From: Turritopsis dohrnii
Lineage: Eukaryota > Cnidaria > Hydrozoa > Anthoathecata > Oceaniidae
Length of the DNA stretch: 64,000 bases
NCBI GenBank assembly: GCA_027922465.2
Contig: BQMF02000177.1
Coordinates: 1-64,000, forward strand
Direction of reading: 5' to 3'
Shown here: positions 1-11,669 of the stretch, in pieces
Layout: every line of letters starts with the position of its first letter
How positions within the stretch are numbered: position 1 is the stretch's first letter
The notes under the pieces: model-generated
The model's database searches: none
Told to the model about the DNA's origin: nothing
Seen by the model: the letters and a program-made list of their open reading frames with translations, nothing else
Translations under genes and position numbers: made by a program

Positions 1-553
1 AACTTTGATTAAATAAAAACTATCTTATAACGATTTTTTCTCTTTGTCTCATCCCAGTTTTCGCTGTCAATGTGGCGACAATTTGCCTGCGGCGTGTCCG
101 AATGATGATTGGGGAAGTGGACACTTTTTTGGCAGTGGTGCCAGTACGTCTGGCAAAAGGCAATGGGCATGCTCACTTCTTGCCTCCACTTCGTTCCGTT
201 AGTCCGATTCGGATCACCTTGGGCGAAGGGCGTCACCCAGCGTGTTGCGTTTAATCGTTGACGTAGAACGTGACACGAATTACCATAGTCATGCTAATTG
301 CCTCCGGATTGTTGTAACCACCTCTGAGTCATAATGAGTGTGCGTAGTTTCCAATCTCCTTTATCGATGTACCCCTTTTATTTTTCTAATTGGCCACACC
401 TATAAGAACAAAGAAAGTTCTAACCCAGTCTCTTTTTCTATTGTTTTCAGTTAGAAAAGAAAATGGGCACAATGAATTTTTCCCATTTTCCCCATTCTCT
501 CAGTCACCGTAACCGTCTCTGCACCACCACCACCGACTTTTGACGTATTTGAA
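1..553. other. No recognised gene
   Basis: Both strands have short open frames near 9-254, but none shows a recognisable domain. The stretch may be decayed upstream sequence of the repetitive ORF that starts near 554. I see no promoter or RNA gene that I can support. Confidence 0.4.
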
Positions 554-1680
554 ATGACAAAACTTTTCCGCCGACCAGTGTTGTGGTCAAAATGTTTTGT
601 GGTCGATCACAGCATGCATGTCGGTAACGGCAGGCGTGCTTACGTCACTGGCAAAGAAGTGTCTACCTCCGCTATCATCATCAAGAGTGTAGAACAGAAA
701 TGTCCCAACCAATTGCCAAAGCTTATGTCAGTGGATCAGAACAGGAAAGAGCTGGTAAATTTTTTGTTACATGATTGGTCTCATTTTTTCGCTCACAAAG
801 ATCACTTTAATAATGGAGCCACGCTATATGTGAATGCGCGGAAGAATTTTCTTCAAAATTTCTTTGTGCAAACTACTGCGGCAACTATCTTGGCGTACGC
901 TCAATTTGCATATCGATAGTCAATAAGGATATTGCTCTCAAAGTCGCTATTTCTCCGATCGAACTGCTTGTAGAGTAGAAACTCGACGAAGAATCTTGGA
1001 TACCTCACTTCAACAAAGTCAATTTGGTGCTGAAGCCTCTGCTGCATTGCCAGCACTCCATTGCTTTACAGGAATTGATTACACAAGGTCTTTCCATGGA
1101 ATGGGAAAGAAGGAAGGGCTATCTGTTTCAAAAACGCCTTTGCAAAATTCGGATATACATTGGAATTTTAATGTAACTCTTTTCTGTATATTTTTGTAAA
1201 TCTTGGTATCATGTCTTTACGGTATTAAAAATTGCGACAATGTTGATACTGCTTGTTATAAGACATTTTGTCCCATTAAATAAAACAGACACGCAACAAC
1301 TACCGCCGACAAGAGATGTTTTACTGTACCACCTAAAACAAGTTTCATATGCCGCAGCAGTAATCAAAAGAGGATTGCTTAAGTATCCAATGTTCCAAGC
1401 CCCGATGGATATGTCTGGACCCCTGGCCGACGGTGAACTAAATATCAAGTAAATTGTGCGTAAACCCTTGCCGGATGACCTTGTCAAACTCCAAATGTCA
1501 AACAAACCAGCGCTTATGTTACCTTCATGGCATCAAGTGCTCCGACATGTACAGTTGTAAAGATTGTGAGTAAAATGATGATGATAATAATGATGACGAA
1601 AATGGTGATGAAGATAATCATCACGGAGATGATAAACAATCAAAATGCGAGTATACAGGACACTCAGGAAAACAGAAACT
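554..1680 (+). pseudogene. Decayed multi-copy cnidarian-type repetitive ORF with Cys-rich tail
   Basis: Pieces of one protein appear in order but in different frames. At 554-919 there is a segment with the block PNQLPKLMSVDQNRKELVNF. At about 1000-1110 comes ALPALHCFTGIDYTRSFHG, then QLPPTRDVLLYHLKQ near 1290-1340, then a Cys-containing tail (GIKCSDMYSCKDC) near 1530-1570. The order 'ALPxLHxFTGxD...GKGK', 'LPPTRDALLFHLKRANY', then a CxC-like tail resembles uncharacterised ORFs repeated many times in cnidarian genomes. The family likeness is from memory, not a search. Stops and frame changes between blocks make this a dead copy. A GAT-rich low-complexity stretch (about 1575-1640) follows the tail. 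Biochemical function is unknown; it is probably transposon-associated. Confidence 0.55.
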
Positions 1681-3404
1681 ACGTATGTATTTCATATATT
1701 GTATTTCATATATTGTACATATTTTTTGAGAAGTCTATCCTGTATAAATGTTCGTACAAACTAAACAAAAAAACAAAAAAGATGTTAACACTTCAAAAAT
1801 GTTTAGAGTATACTTCATAAAATTGCATGAAGACATTGATTCTCATGATCATAAATGGTTCAAAAACGAACATCTTGCACACATTGCAAACATGAAGTTT
1901 GAAAAGAATTGACTACAGATTAAATGATAATGTTAAAAAGTACTAAGTACAGTTTGTAGTGGTAGCAATGTACCATTCATACGTTTTTGTTTTTCTTCAT
2001 TGAAAATACAAACAGTAAATAAAACAACTGTCGATAATTTAAGATTAAGAAAATAAAGAAACTGGTGGTCACGCAGAAATACAGAGTAAAAAAAAATTGA
2101 CGACAGAAAAAATAAGTGTCAAAATCAAAACAAATATTTAAATGAGATTGACTTTAGATAAATAAGAGACTCATGATGATTCGTACGGGTAATTTTTTCA
2201 TTAAAATATTGAATGAATAGACAATGTTCCATGTAATATAAGGTTTATAAACAGTACTGTGTTTTTATTCAATAATTACTATTTCATCCACAAAAACAGA
2301 ATATCATCGATTAAGTCATTCATTTTGTGAGTATTGACATATCATCGCAGGTAATTAAATGCTTCATACACTTAAAGATGTCTCCCCGTTACTTGGATGA
2401 CTATTAATGACAATAGCACAAATACTTATATACACCACATTAGAGCACATTTATTTGTCATCTATTTTTGTGTGCATTTATTTAATTTTCAATTGTTTAT
2501 TGACATAGTTAACATTGAAATCTCGTCTATAGTGTTAGATGGATTATACAAAACCAGAAAACAAATAACATATTCATTTACAATATATGATAGGCCCTTG
2601 GAGGCAACAGAGCTCTCAGATCTCCATTAAGGTCTAACCCTGCACTAAACACAAAGGCAGCTAGCTAACACAGTAGTATTAATCGCAGGATCACTACATA
2701 CTGTCATGAACAGGAAAACTCAGCAAAATATAATCAAGGATCACTCACAATTTACATTCATAATTTTTAAGAATTCTTTGCTTTTCTGGTAGAATAAATG
2801 CAGAATTGACCTGTGCTTTCTTCGACTTGACATTATTCCCCAAACCAAACTGCCTTCTGTGTGTGCGTGTATGTTCAAATTTGCAGGAGGCTGCACTCAC
2901 CCTGATAAAACAGTTACAATTAGTTCTGAATTAAGCCACGGTAAACCAAATATCATCTATGCTTTAGTTTAAAGGTATCAGCCTACAACTAGGGCAAAAA
3001 CTTTATAACGGACGACGGACAAACAGAATGCTGATGAAGGATCAGCAGCTACCGCACCGACCAATCATTGAAGCAAGGCCATGCTTGTTATCTATACACT
3101 ATATTTAAACAAAAATTCAGGAAAAGTCTAGTGGAACTGTCATTACTAAAACCATACGGATTTGAATCTCAAGTTATTTCTGATGTGACGCCTCTTGTAA
3201 ACTAACCACCTTATTCTGCTAACCACAGTCTGTGTCTTGTCTGCTGTGATAACACAAAGAAAGTGGGATTTAGATCTTTCTGTTTTCAATTTTAGAACAT
3301 TTTAGAATATATATATATATATATGCTAGACCGATTATTAAAAATTATTTTTCAAAAAAAAATGTAAATAAAAACAAAAAAATCGTTGCTATCGCCGTAT
3401 TAAG
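1681..3404. other. AT-rich intergenic DNA
   Basis: No coding frame with a recognisable domain. Short hydrophobic frames at 1527-1820 and 2397-2630 look like chance frames in AT-rich DNA. A short (AT)n run lies at about 3308-3324. Confidence 0.4.
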
Positions 3405-4027
3405 ATTACCGCAAATATCCGATTAAGCGCTCCTCTCTAATAAGCGCCCAGTTAATTTCCACAAAGTTCAATAAGCCCCCAGTATTTATTAAGCACCCCT
3501 TGAATAAGCGCCCACCTTATAAAAGAGGGAGGTTAATCGAAAACTGCCTTGAGAAACTGGGCGCCTATTTGAAACTTTCTTATATCTGGAATAAAAAATA
3601 CGTAGTTTATGTTGTGGGCATCTATAATTTTTTTTTCCATATTCTAACTCTAAACTTGAAAACTGTTCTTATCCATCAAAGACTTTTACTGTTCAACTAC
3701 ATTTTGTGCAGGCACCACAAGTCCAACCTTCCCATTTTTCGTTTCCCAATGACTGTAACGTCATGTAATTTCTTGTATCTGCGTTTCAAAAACTGATGAA
3801 GTTGTTTTGAAATTTGACGATGAGAAACTAAGAAAACAGTAGTAAGACGAACCTCTTTTTCAGTTTTATTTTTCAGGAAAAATTATAAAATCAAAATTAT
3901 CGTTGTCTTTATGTAGTGCGAAATTAGAAAAATTTTCTTAGCGCCCAGCATTTATTAAGCGCCCTTGCAAAAAATCCAAAAATTTAATAAGCTTCCAGAG
4001 CGCTTGTTCGGATATTTAAGGTATTTG
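3405..4027. mobile_element. MITE with GCGC-rich inverted termini
   Basis: The left end (CGCAAATATCCGATTAAGCGC, about 3410-3430) matches the reverse complement of the right end (gcgcttgttcggatattt, about 4001-4018) with few mismatches, giving imperfect terminal inverted repeats. Many copies of AATAAGCGCCC or close variants lie just inside both ends (3421-3515 and 3943-3990), so the termini are iterated. There is no transposase. The 98-codon frame inside at 3500-3796 has no recognisable domain and starts within the iterated end. The ends resemble Tc1/mariner-type MITEs; I could not confirm a TA target duplication. Confidence 0.6.
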
Positions 4028-4804
4028 TTTACAACGTAGATTTCATGTTTCATATATGTGACCCTGCAAGGGATTTTGATAACAAACGATATAAATAAAA
4101 TAAAGTAACAATATTTTGTTAGAATATGAAAAGTAGGATTCACCTACTTACTACGTTGCGTTTCATTCAACATTTATGTATGGTTATATTTTATTACTGT
4201 AAAATCATGCTTTATTATTAGCTATTTCTTACGAGGTTTTGTGTCTCAAAGGGTAAATACTAATGTTTTATCACAGATGACTTTCTAAGTGGCATTTTTT
4301 ATACAGTGTGTATCAAATAACAACTGCTAAAAATAAAAACTAATGGTACTTGTACATATGTGTGCAAAGTGTGCAAACATGGTTATATGAAAACCGAGAG
4401 CAACTAAAAATACAAAGAAGTCGTTTAGGAAATATGACACTGAAGCTTATGGAAAAAATAAGGAACAACAGGCTCAGAGCTAAGTACAAGGTTATTTATA
4501 AAGAAAAAACGTGTATTAATACAAAAACAATGGTAGAATTGATACAACTGTTTCAAAGAAAATCGGTGGATCTAGAGGAAGGCCCAACTTTTGGAAGAGG
4601 GATTAACACAATTTGCGAATTCAGTCCATGTAACCAATGGAAACGTTTTTCTTTAGTTTTATTCCTAACAGTCTCCTTCACAAATTACGAACATAAATCT
4701 AACAAAAGGAAAGAAACGGAAATTTGACTATTCTGCAAAACATTTGTTAAATGTATAGTTGCAATTATCCCCAAACGAGTCAATATCACCCCTGAAGAAA
4801 GAGT
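4028..4804. other. Intergenic DNA
   Basis: A lysine-rich frame at 4350-4727 starts with TTG and has no recognisable domain; I do not call it. A dispersed repeat at 4247-4312 is listed separately. The start of this stretch is the 3' flank of the acyltransferase-like gene on the minus strand. Confidence 0.4.
4247..4312. repeat. Dispersed direct repeat, copy at 4.25 kb
   Basis: About 60 bp here (containing AATACTAATGTTTTATCACA and GATGACTTTCTAAGTGGCAT) recurs almost exactly at 13344-13404. The short block CAGTGTGTATCAA that follows at about 4306 recurs near 15380 and 42899. It may be the end of an unidentified element. Confidence 0.55.
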
Positions 4805-6679
4805 TTATTTCGAAATGCTACGCCCCAACTGTTCCATTGCTTCAAAGAAGATCTCAGAGAATTCTTTAATAGGTGGATCATCTCCATTTACCATGAAGTT
4901 TCCTGAGATACCATTGCTATTAAATACATACGCAAGAGCTGGTCCTTTTTCGTTATAACAAATTATCATGGATTTAAGGAGATCTTGCGGTAATGAAGCG
5001 ACATCCACATACGATCTAAGGGAATCCACAAAAAGCTGACTGGTGAGGAATTCACTTGGTTGATCTATCTTTAATGACAAATCGGAAAGGGCAGTTAAAT
5101 GTTCATTAAATAACCCGTATCCCAGTCTCATCTGTAGAATGATTGAAAAACAGAGATCGGAGTAACTCCTTAAAGAAGATAATTCTAATCTCCCATTCTT
5201 GACAAACTGCTGAGCAATGCTTGCTGCCAATGAGGTTGGTTCCATATTATCGAAAGAGTGACTATTTATGAAGGTTGGTGCTAACAAAGCTGAATTTACT
5301 ATTTTCGGTTGACCATACATCTTTATGAGAGCAACCTGCAGAGCAAGTAATACCATGGCATTTGGATTGAGATACCGTTTTTTAAATTCCATGATTTTAA
5401 TTTCGTTTTTCACGAATGGTACGCATTGGAACTTATCACGGGAAGTTTGGTATTCTTTCTTTGCTTGATTGATTGCTAAAGAAATCTGGTCATCAGTGTT
5501 AAATTGCAGAAGCTTTGATGTTGGGGACTTGGAAATACTATCAACTGATAAATCCTTATGGCTTTCATACATTTTTCGTATTCTTTGTACTACATCAGCT
5601 GCAACAACTCCATGAACTTCACTAGAGTTGCCGCTGAAGCCAAGGTACTCTGAATTTTCATCAATGGCACAATAACTACTTTTGTCAAACCAACGATCAC
5701 CAGCGTATTGACCTAAGTGGATGTTCTTTTGAAACTCTTCCTTTTCGTTATATCCGTCCAGTGATATTATTGATATAGATTGTTCGATAATCTTCAAGAG
5801 GTTGGCGTTATGAGAATCAGTAAGCAAATGGTTACGGTGTTTAGCCCATGTCGCTCTTTCTAAAACTGTAAGTGCAGCAATAGGAGTTTTTGACGGTCTC
5901 TCAGAATTCTCTTTGATCTCATTCAATATTCCATATATATCGCTAAGACTTATCATGTCCCCGTTGTCATCAAGCACATCAAATGTAAATAAATGACCGT
6001 TTCTAATGATTACAAAATTTTTCGATGTTTTGTTATGGATTATGTTATCTATATGTATTCCAGGAACTTTGGAAGCACCGAAAAGGTAAGGGTATAGCCT
6101 CATATCGAACGGTATCATACCTAAGGCATGGGCTACTTGTGTTCGATGTTTTTCGTCAGTTTGTCTGAGAACACCATCAAAGAGAGGATTCACATTCATT
6201 ACGTTTGGTTCGAAAGTGTTATCTCTCAGAGGTCCTGTCACCATTTTACCAATACAGAAAATAAGTTTTGATGCGCGCAACACTTGGGGATCTTTTGCAC
6301 CAAAATCAAACAACATTGTCGTATTGCCTTGCTCAAGTATTGTATATCTTTGCTTTAACAATTGGTTGATGCGACGATGACCTCCATAATGTGCGAACTT
6401 ATCTTCACTATAACAACCAATCAATTTCTTTTGTAAGATTTTCCCTTCTCCCAAGACAAATTTATCTGCAAATGTTTGTAGTTTGCGGAATGTTTGCGGA
6501 TCCTGAACAACTTTTTGTCGTTCCAGATACATGGAGACGCTTTTTTCAAGTGTTGGTAGAGGAAGATAAGGCAACGATTTCTGAAAGAAATCTGTTGGGA
6601 ACGAACCCTTTGAGTCAACATGAATTCTTCTTAAGGAAAAACGCCGGCGTGACATTGCTGATAATACCTGCATGGCCAT
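4805..6679 (-). CDS. Carnitine O-acyltransferase family protein, probably catalytically dead
   Basis: A single 624-residue frame runs from ATG (6679) to TAA (4805); the stop lies inside an AATAAA signal (4804-4809). Family features run the full length: LPYLPLPTLEKSVSMYL at the N-terminus, a TWAK block near the middle, GDRWFDKS, then a C-terminal MVLLALQVALIKMYGQ block. Family members move acyl groups between carnitine and CoA. The Arg-rich N-terminus (RRRFSLRRIH) looks like a mitochondrial presequence and the middle part resembles CPT2. In the family the catalytic His lies five residues before a conserved Gly; here GFSGNSSEVHG puts Ser352 there and the preceding Glu is Asn. The carnitine-contact RTDT-type block reads HSFD, and the STS-type block reads VAS. 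I infer a conserved fold without normal catalysis. The lack of introns suggests a retrocopy that is kept open. Alternatively it is an active enzyme that I misaligned. Confidence 0.85.
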   Translation of the reverse strand: MAMQVLSAMSRRRFSLRRIHVDSKGSFPTDFFQKSLPYLPLPTLEKSVSMYLERQKVVQDPQTFRKLQTFADKFVLGEGKILQKKLIGCYSEDKFAHYGGHRRINQLLKQRYTILEQGNTTMLFDFGAKDPQVLRASKLIFCIGKMVTGPLRDNTFEPNVMNVNPLFDGVLRQTDEKHRTQVAHALGMIPFDMRLYPYLFGASKVPGIHIDNIIHNKTSKNFVIIRNGHLFTFDVLDDNGDMISLSDIYGILNEIKENSERPSKTPIAALTVLERATWAKHRNHLLTDSHNANLLKIIEQSISIISLDGYNEKEEFQKNIHLGQYAGDRWFDKSSYCAIDENSEYLGFSGNSSEVHGVVAADVVQRIRKMYESHKDLSVDSISKSPTSKLLQFNTDDQISLAINQAKKEYQTSRDKFQCVPFVKNEIKIMEFKKRYLNPNAMVLLALQVALIKMYGQPKIVNSALLAPTFINSHSFDNMEPTSLAASIAQQFVKNGRLELSSLRSYSDLCFSIILQMRLGYGLFNEHLTALSDLSLKIDQPSEFLTSQLFVDSLRSYVDVASLPQDLLKSMIICYNEKGPALAYVFNSNGISGNFMVNGDDPPIKEFSEIFFEAMEQLGRSISK

Positions 6680-7314
6680 CTTTCAAGTTAATATAGTCGT
6701 GTCTAAAAAAATGTTTTGCGTTACGAATTTCATACCTATTAAAAGACATTAAAACATACAAAAGTTTTTATCAGTGGATTCATTGACATTAAGATTAGCT
6801 TAATTACTTCAAAACAAAGCGTCGTATTCAATCGCAATATTCAATTCTCGTGAAAGTTTTAGAGGCACTGCTACGGTTTATTCCTGATGATTTCTGGACT
6901 CGCATTAGTTTGTTCCTGGAAATATGAGACTATCCTATAACGGCGTCATTTCTACCGATTTGCCGTAAAGAGATAGCGGCCGTGTCAAACTAACCTTCAT
7001 ATTACATGCGGAAAGAATTCGACTGTATGAAGTGAAAACAAATTACGAAAACGGCAATCATCAACATAAATTCGGTATCACTTTGTACAGCCTCGTAACG
7101 GTCGAATCAAGGATGTGTAAGGGAGATGGATAGTGAACGAGTATAAGTCTATTGTTATCAACCTTGCTATCGTTTTAATCTTTCTCGATATTTTGAAACA
7201 AAATAATCTTTCCGCTATTAAACCAATCAGAGTGCATTTCATTATTTGAGTTGGACGAATGAAATTATTTGTAGTTTTTTGCCCTGAACGTTCAAGCCAG
7301 AATACTTATTAAAA
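6680..7314. other. 5' flank of the acyltransferase-like gene; intergenic
   Basis: Upstream region of the minus-strand acyltransferase-like gene and of the plus-strand relic at 7315. No clear TATA box or other element that I can support. Confidence 0.35.
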
Positions 7315-8200
7315 ATGGCGACCAGCAACATGTGTTTTGGTGAGGAATTGAAGCTTGAAGATCTCGATTTCGACGAAGACATTGAAGTTTTAGTCGATGC
7401 TATGATTATGTTAGATGACGAAGAAAATATTCTGGCTAATTGTGACGTGGATGAAGATGATTTGGATTAAAGAAGCGTTAAATGCAGAAGAATGCTGTAA
7501 TATTATATTCTCATTTTCTAAACCTGGCACAGACTGTATTACATTAAAGGTAAAAAAAAGAATTTCACTTGCCCATTGAACTTTGCTCACAATTTGCAGA
7601 CCACTGAGTCAACATCAACTAGTTATTGTTGAAGACTTCAGTATATCAAAAGAGCTGCTGTTTTCAAAATTCACAAAATTATCTTGAACACAGATATTAC
7701 GAAATTCAAGAAAGATATAATTCACGACCTGCATGAAAACACAAAGCTTGAGCATGTGGTAACCTTATTTCAGTTTATTTGGGACATTTTTGGAAACTGA
7801 TGTTAAAGGAAAGAAACAAGTATTTTGTTAAAGTTTGTTTTGTGGAAGCAAGTCATTTAAAGTTAACACCAGTAGAAGAAAATACCCTACGTTATCTTTC
7901 TGGGTACATTTCATATGCTAAAAAAAACAAACTTCTCAAGCAGAAATAAACATCATCTCTTAAAGAAATGTTGTTGCAATGAAGCACCACAGTTCCCAAT
8001 GCCAAAATCTAATCATTTATAGACTACACAAGAGAATAGGTTCGATGACATTGTATGGACAATTCTAAATACATCCCTGATGGTGAAATATACAAATGAA
8101 AATCTACGTGACGTTATTTTTAAGAAACTTGAACAGAATGACATTTTGATGACTGCATGGAAGAATGCCAAGAAAAAACATTAAAATTGAAAATGCCTGC
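7315..8200 (+). pseudogene. Relic of an unidentified protein, probably transposon-derived
   Basis: An ATG at 7315 opens a 51-codon, strongly acidic frame (ends DVDEDDLD, stop at 7468-7470). Coding-like blocks continue in shifted frames: EECCNIIFSFSKPGTDCITL just after, LRYLSGYISYAKKNKLL near 7890-7940, and FDDIVWTILNTSLMVKYTNE near 8040-8100. The arrangement suggests one protein broken by frameshifts. The 'LRYLSGYI' block resembles phrases in transposase-like repeats, but I cannot name a family. Confidence 0.35.
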
Positions 8201-8794
8201 CATGAGAAAGTCAATTTCAAAGCCAACTTGCTGCAAAAAGAATTAGACAAGTTTGCACAATACACACTTTTTTTCCTTATTACTAATTTTGATTGTTGTT
8301 ATTTACACAATGATAGTTTGAGTTGAACTAATTATTATCCAATCAACGCATAACATAAATGTTATTCTAAAGTTTTTGAAAATATTTTACTTTGCTTTTT
8401 TTTGTTTTTCTTTTAACATCTATTTTGGATGTAAAACTATTTTTACAGAATTATAACCTAGCAATTTGAATTTCAAGTTTTATTTTAACCCTGCAATGAA
8501 GTTATCTAAGAAGATCGATAACTTTTAGTTCAAAATCTAGAAACAAATGTGCTAGTGTTGGCACCGTCCACCATTTCACATTTACAAATGCTCCATGTTA
8601 ACTGACCAGGGAATGGAATATTAGGAAAAAGCATAGCAAGATTTGAAGAGAACAAACAGTTAATTCTTTTTAATACATAAATTCATTAAAATAAATACAA
8701 TTGAATAAAAGAGAAAACCATTGGTGCCCTTCAGTAGCCCTAGCTTTGTATGAAAATTTACTTGATTTGCGGTAATTTCTCTCACAGTCATTTG

Positions 8795-8865
8795 TAGCTT
8801 TACATACAGATGTGTTTTACATACAGATGTGTTTTACATACAGTGTGTTTTACGTACAGTGTCTG
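8795..8865. repeat. Short tandem repeat, about 17-bp unit
   Basis: Four copies of a unit close to TTACATACAGATGTGTT; the last two are shortened or altered. No obvious function. Confidence 0.7.
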
Positions 8866-9055
8866 TTATCTTTTTATCTTCCAACATAACTCCAAACCCT
8901 TGACATTTTATTGTTGAGACTTTTGCTTCATCATCAAATATTAACAATTCACCGTCCACGTCACCTATAATTGCATTTGATTTCTTAAACCATTCCAGTT
9001 TACGTTTGCATACTTCACAAATAAACAGTGAATGAACTGTTGGAATAACAGATTT
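8866..9055 (-). other. Possible coding exon or relic with a CxxC motif
   Basis: On the minus strand a frame of about 60 codons is open without an ATG at its head. It reads SLFICEVCKRKLEWFKKSNA and then an acidic stretch (DVDGELLIFDDEAK), and ends in the tandem repeat at 8795-8865. The composition and the CxxC look more like protein than the surrounding AT-rich DNA. I recognise no family. It could be an exon of a lost transposon protein. Confidence 0.25.
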
Positions 9056-11669
9056 TTATACTTGTCATAAATCTTTATTTTGTTGGAACATACAAGACAT
9101 TAGCGAATTTAGTTTCTCTTGTGAAATATCCCTATAAATATAACCAAAAACGTACTTGATAAAAATGTGAACTGAAAAGACAATTGTTTTGTCAGATATC
9201 AAAGGAATACTTACATAGTAATCAATTCAGTCTGTTTACTTGCAGTGACATCTATCTCAGTGCCGCTTGAAAATATACAGTCCCGCCACAACAAAATCAA
9301 ATTAAACGTAAGCTACCGTCATCAAAGATACCTTTAAACTTATTTACAAGACTTCAAGACTTTATTTATAGCTGGAATTGAGATCTCAACCACTCACTTT
9401 TAAGGCTTGGAATACATAACCCATTTAGATGGATCAGTTTAAATACATCAGTTCAAAGGTGTCTACACTTATCCAACAAACGTATCCAACTACACGTTCT
9501 TTATGACAATTTTGCCCGCTGGAACTATATTTCTATATATGACCATTTTGCCCACGGGCAAAATGTTAAAGCAAATAATTACGCGTCTTGATTAAGTAAA
9601 TCTGAGCACGGAAATGAATTCATGAGATATTTATGTGGCTGTTTAAAGCCATTGCGAATTCATGTTCGGCATCAAAACTTGTATAACATAATTGACAATT
9701 AGTCTGCGATTTAGAGCCTGCGTTGACTTAACTATGTAAATGTAACACAAAGTAAATTCTAATGAAGGAACGCAGCCTTTTTCGAATTTTTGAAGGTTTT
9801 GCATATCAAGCATTAACCAGTAAATTTCCATTGATACTTTGTAACTCAATTCATGAAGGAAGGAATATTTATCAAATAGGTCTACTTAAAGATGGGAATT
9901 ATGCTAATTGAAAATACTTGATCGGGCGGCCAGATAATTTCAATCATTATCATTTGTGAGACTTACTTCGTTTATGATATTCTCTTCCTTATTCTATACA
10001 CACAAGATAATACACACGAATTTCTTATGATGTTGCCAGAACTGGATAAACGATGTACACTAGTCTTTTATTATGTTTGTTTATTTATTTATTTATTTAC
10101 TTATTCATTTGGTATTGTTTTACGTGCCTAGCCTCACTCAGTTGCTATTGCATCTGCTTTCCAGGAGGGACCACGGTTAAGGTTGGAGGCTCCGAAGTAT
10201 TTGACATTCCCACGAGTGACACAAACCCAATCAAGGTTCTGTGCTCTTCTGAATGACCTCCTACATCACCCGATGTATCATCTCATTGAAAATCTTTGAA
10301 CTATCTTTAATGAAGAATTCGTTTTTTCTTTTCAAAAACATACATACATACATAAAAACATTTATTACCAAAATGTTAGGACACAAACATTTCAGACAAA
10401 ATATAGAAAAAGTAAGAATAAGACAGTGGAATGTTGTTAGCAAACATGTTGTCAAAAATTATTTGCCTATACTATTTAATATATGTACCCTCCAAACCTT
10501 CGAAAGGATCTTCTAAAGGGAGTTCTAAAGGGAGTTATTCAAGCCTCTTTTTCTGGTTTACTGTAATTTCCATCTCATAAGATATTTCGGACACCGAAAA
10601 ATTCCGGATTACCGAAATATTCTGACAACTATTTTATTACATAATACATTGTAGGTGCATTCTGAAATATCAAATTGCCAATAGCTATAACAAATCTAGA
10701 ATTTACATCCCCTGGGAAAGGGTTCTAAGCCCATCTTAAGGTCCTTTTTTCACAATTTCGGCCTCCTCACCAAAAATCGTCATCTGGCGACCCTGTTGGT
10801 TGTTAGTTATCAATTCAAAACTTCTTATTATCTCGTTTGTAGTTCACTATCTTTGTGCATTAAGACTTTCAAAGATATAGTTAAAGTAGCCAGTTATTTG
10901 TTGGAATTGATATTTTGTTTCGTGAAGTTGTAATTAAAAACATATTTTTGTCGGTGAAACATATGGCGTGTTTTTGGGGGTTTTTTTTCTTAATAAGCTA
11001 CTGTAAAAAAGTTTCTTATAAAAACAAACGTTACCACGACTGCTTACTTGTGCGTCGAGAGCGAATGTTATTGTGAGTATGCGCAGTTGAAACAAGACTC
11101 GAGACAGAGAAGAAACAAGCAAATGGCGGTTGCACAAATTACCTTTTGAGGTTATTCAATAAGCAATCTAGAATAATTAACCCAGTTTATTATTGGAAGT
11201 GATTACCTGATGATGGAAATTGTTATTCGTATATCTATTTTGAAGAAAAATCGAGGAAGAATTTAAAGGAAGAATTACTATATGTATGTGATTTTTCCAT
11301 CTTTTATCTAATATTTTTGTTAAAATGTCTCGGCTGTACCAGTTTATTTTGCTCAATTTCCAGAGCTATATTGTGGCCCACTAACTAAAGCCAGTACATC
11401 ACAAATATGTGGTGTTACTGTCATCCGACCGACCTATTTTGTGCCAACATTTTTGTAATACTTGTCGGTGGTCATGAAAGTTTTGAACATTGAGTCAAAA
11501 ACTCTGCCTCTACAAAAATTTGTTCATTGTAGTAGTAGTATCCTATAAAAAGGCTATAAAACATTTATATGGTGCTTTCTGTTGAATACAGGCAGACGAT
11601 GGATTTAGCTCTACGTTAAGTTTGCATTTTTACCAAACTGACCCTAAATTGAAATTTGAAATTTTTACC
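9056..11669. other. AT-rich intergenic DNA
   Basis: No recognisable gene. Seen here: a near-perfect palindrome, ATTTTGCCC/GGGCAAAAT, at 9544-9563; a (TTTA)n run at about 10080-10100 that creates a spurious hydrophobic frame; and a short CATA repeat near 10342. Confidence 0.4.

Noticed and set aside
3500..3796. 98-codon frame with a Lys-rich start
   Set aside because: It starts inside the iterated end of a MITE, carries no recognisable domain, and most of it is AT-rich MITE interior.
10053..10256. 67-codon hydrophobic frame
   Set aside because: Created by a (TTTA)n repeat.
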